From contig OY756964.1 of NCBI GenBank assembly GCA_963580455.1, forward strand, positions 6,386,001-6,450,000: DNA of 64,000 nt, written 5' to 3'. The notes beneath the pieces were generated by a model. It had not been told where the DNA came from and made no database searches. It was given only the letters and a program-made list of their open reading frames with translations. Below are positions 61,751 to 64,000 of the stretch, one piece after another. Positions within the stretch are counted from its first letter, which is position 1. Each line of letters starts with the position of its first letter. This stretch comes from Euonymus europaeus (lineage: Eukaryota > Streptophyta > Magnoliopsida > Celastrales > Celastraceae). The translations under genes and the position numbers were made by a program.

Positions 61751-63624
61751 TTAAAATTTGTGGAAAAAACTTCTCAGAAAAGCCAAGGCTTGTAGCATAG
61801 GTGTTGATGCACCATGATTAGCCCACCATGACATAGGATCCTCAAACATTCTTGCTTCAATAACATGTGGCTCACTAAAGTAACCAATTCCATTAGAAAA
61901 AGCTCCATATTCACGAAAAACCTCATGTAATTCATCAGAATTTCCAAAAAAAACGTTTGAAGCATATATTCCTATTGAATGAGACTTCTTTATCTTCATT
62001 TGGTGATATTCTTGAAACTCCACCACTTCCCGCTTGCAACCAACCATCACTATAATATTTAGGAACCAATGAATGTGCCAGACAATGTAATGGGGTATTA
62101 CTTTTGTTCCATCTACTCTCCAAAATCTTGCGAATGGTATCAAAGAACTCAGAGTGCCCAGTAATCAAATCAATCTTTTCATGCTGAAAAATAATATTTT
62201 TCACATTCTCAATCATCGAATCCCACATATCATAAATCGAATGCAATACAGGAGCATCTTTATCGGCTACCCTCAACATATCATGAATAGGCTTGGTAAA
62301 ACTAACAATGTACTCTAATTTCTCCCACCATGCGTCATCAACTATACAATGTTTCACTTCACGAGCTTTAGATTCAACTTGGCTACTACCATCCCCTTTA
62401 TAAATTATTTTCCAATCTGAATCCATAGCCATTTTTTCAAGTGATGATTTGACTTCTTTTAGACGTCTACCCATAATAATGCTTGATGCAAATCTAGTTT
62501 CAGCCACTCTCAGCAAAGTCAATTTCGAATACTTGTTGAAAATAAAATTTGACATATGATGATTGAGAATAAAATTACGAATGTTTTGCACATCATCGAA
62601 AATATCCGAAATCCACTTACATTGGGCATACTGAGGTGATTTTTAGAAGGATAACATATACTCTTCAGAGCCAAATTCAAGCTGTGCACGACACATGGAG
62701 TCCAAAAAATCTTTGGATATTTCTCTTCAATCAACAGCCCTGCAGCCTTACAATTAGCTGCATTATCAGTTAAAATCTGGACAATATTTGATTCTCCCAA
62801 TTCTTTAAACACACTTTCAAACAAGTCGGCCACATAATCTGCTCCTTTGGTGTTACCACTTGCGTCAATTGCTTTAACAAACACTGCTCCTGCTCCCGAT
62901 GCTGCCATTATATTAATAAGAGGTTTTCTCTGTCGATCAGACCATCCATCAGAAACAAGTGAAACCCCTTTTTTCTCCATGTATCTCTGATTGGTTGGAG
63001 AAGTCTACTCACATGCTCCTTCTCCTGTGCAAGCAAGGTTGTGCGTAACCTCTCATATGTTGGTGGAACATAACCTCCAAGATTGTTATTTGCCAGAGTT
63101 AATGAATATTGTCGAAAGTAAGGAGACCTTGCAAAATTGAATGGCAAAGCACTAGCATAGAACATTCTGGCACATTCTTTGTCTGCTATATCTCTTGTTG
63201 CCACATCAAATGCTTTTTGTATTGTTATTCCCTTACGTTTCTTTGGTTGCAGAAGATCTGAACCTTCAGGTAGTGAAACATAATCTGCTTTTTTCTTTGC
63301 ATATAATGCTTCTTGAACCTTCCTTCTTTCAGATTCCTCATGTTCTCTTTTCACTACTTCAAATACATCATCTTTCATGGTTGAGCATGCTTCAACACCT
63401 TGGTTTCGAAGCTTCAGAAGATGAGCCCTCACTTTAGAATATGACCCATTCACTTTCTTGCCACAATAGTTGCAGGTCCAGGTTCTATTTCCACCTCCAC
63501 CAGACGCCAACCCTATAACAGTGACATGATTCCATAAGGGTTTGTCATCAAAACCTTGTCCTTGAGCACTAATCGGACGTTGGATGGATTTTCCCTTGGC
63601 TTTTTCTTGGGCAGATGAAGACAT
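61751..63624 (-). pseudogene. hAT transposase remnant with BED finger and DUF659
   Basis: Minus strand from ATG 63624. A BED-type zinc finger (WTCNYCGKKVNGSYSKVRAH, about residues 48-80), then a DUF659-type catalytic region (VSLVSDGWSDRQRKPLINIM, VQILTDNAANCKAAGLLI, TPCVVHSLNLALK), then WISDIFDDVQNIRNF, AETRFASSIIM and, near the end, WWANHGASTPMLQALAF. The frame is broken at least three times (near 62965, 62620 and 61945), mostly at homopolymer runs. The C-terminal dimerisation domain is cut off at about 61770, right beside the GGAT fragment. The element is thus truncated and dead. No TIRs were seen before the window end. Confidence 0.87.
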
Positions 63625-64000
63625 GGCTGCCGGCTGTGTTCAAGAACAGGAGAATGACAGAAAAATAAAAGGCTCAGTCCAAGTGTGATAAAAGAAAATC
63701 AAAGGTCCTTGGTTTGCACGTTTCCAATTCTAAATAGGTCCAATAGGAAACCTAATGGAATAACTGCTAACCATTTTTGTGAGTTCCAATCAAATCACGT
63801 TACAACTTACAATTACTCTTTTTATAAATTTATTTTCCATTTTTTTCTTTATATAAAAGTAATGCAAATAAAATTTGATCCCTTAAGGCCTTAACAACAA
63901 TCAACTCCTTTAAAGGAGGAAGACTTTAGCTAAGATTTGATCCCTTAATTGGTATCATTATCAACGATTATATTTTTATATATTAATTTATTTTTTAATT
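63625..64000. other. 5' flank of the hAT remnant, non-coding
   Basis: AT-rich to the window edge; no gene or terminus recognised. Missing GGAT 5' exons, if they exist, would lie beyond this edge. Confidence 0.5.

Overview
This window is nuclear DNA of a flowering plant, most likely a eudicot. Evidence: intron-rich genes with GT-AG borders, plant-typical families (P-class PPR, PB1-domain, FAR1/FRS and pollen receptor-like kinase proteins, a peroxisomal photorespiratory aminotransferase), AT-rich spacers, and plant-type Ty3/gypsy, copia, hAT, MULE and SINE elements. I cannot name the species.

Layout. 1-9.1 kb is repeat-derived: a LINE tail, a decayed gypsy gag, a hAT MITE with clean 8-bp target duplications, an ~823-bp foldback element and small tandem repeats. 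A two-exon PB1-domain gene (9.1-9.8 kb, minus) looks intact. 10-23.7 kb is again TE territory: a TIR element split by a ~2.9-kb solo LTR, a broken zf-MYM-type hAT transposase, a decayed FAR1/FRS-like MULE gene, and a head-to-head pair of tRNA-derived SINEs. 23.76-27.0 kb is a copy of a segment that recurs at 49.7-53.1 kb (3' end of a PPR gene plus downstream DNA). 27-36 kb holds a SINE, a 0.9-kb hAT element, and a young Ty3/gypsy element sitting inside a fragment of a pollen-receptor-like-kinase gene.

36.1-43.1 kb carries the 3' two thirds of a V-ATPase subunit A gene (plus). 44-46 kb looks like a gypsy LTR. 48.2-50.0 kb is an intact 613-codon PPR gene. 53.2-58.0 kb carries the 3' three quarters of a peroxisomal copper amine oxidase gene (plus). 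58.3-61.7 kb carries the 3' part of a glutamate:glyoxylate aminotransferase gene (minus), and 61.75-63.6 kb a frameshifted BED/DUF659 hAT transposase next to its broken 5' side.

The genes do not form a pathway. The main theme is genome remodelling: the kinase, V-ATPase, amine oxidase, aminotransferase and duplicated PPR pieces all keep their native 3' ends and stop codons but lack 5' exons in this window. Several carry specific lesions (missing exon, lost splice acceptors, frameshift). Only the PB1 gene and the full-length PPR gene look fully functional. I found no convincing undescribed system such as a new defence locus; the most unusual structures are the junctions between 3'-gene fragments and the foldback and palindromic repeats.
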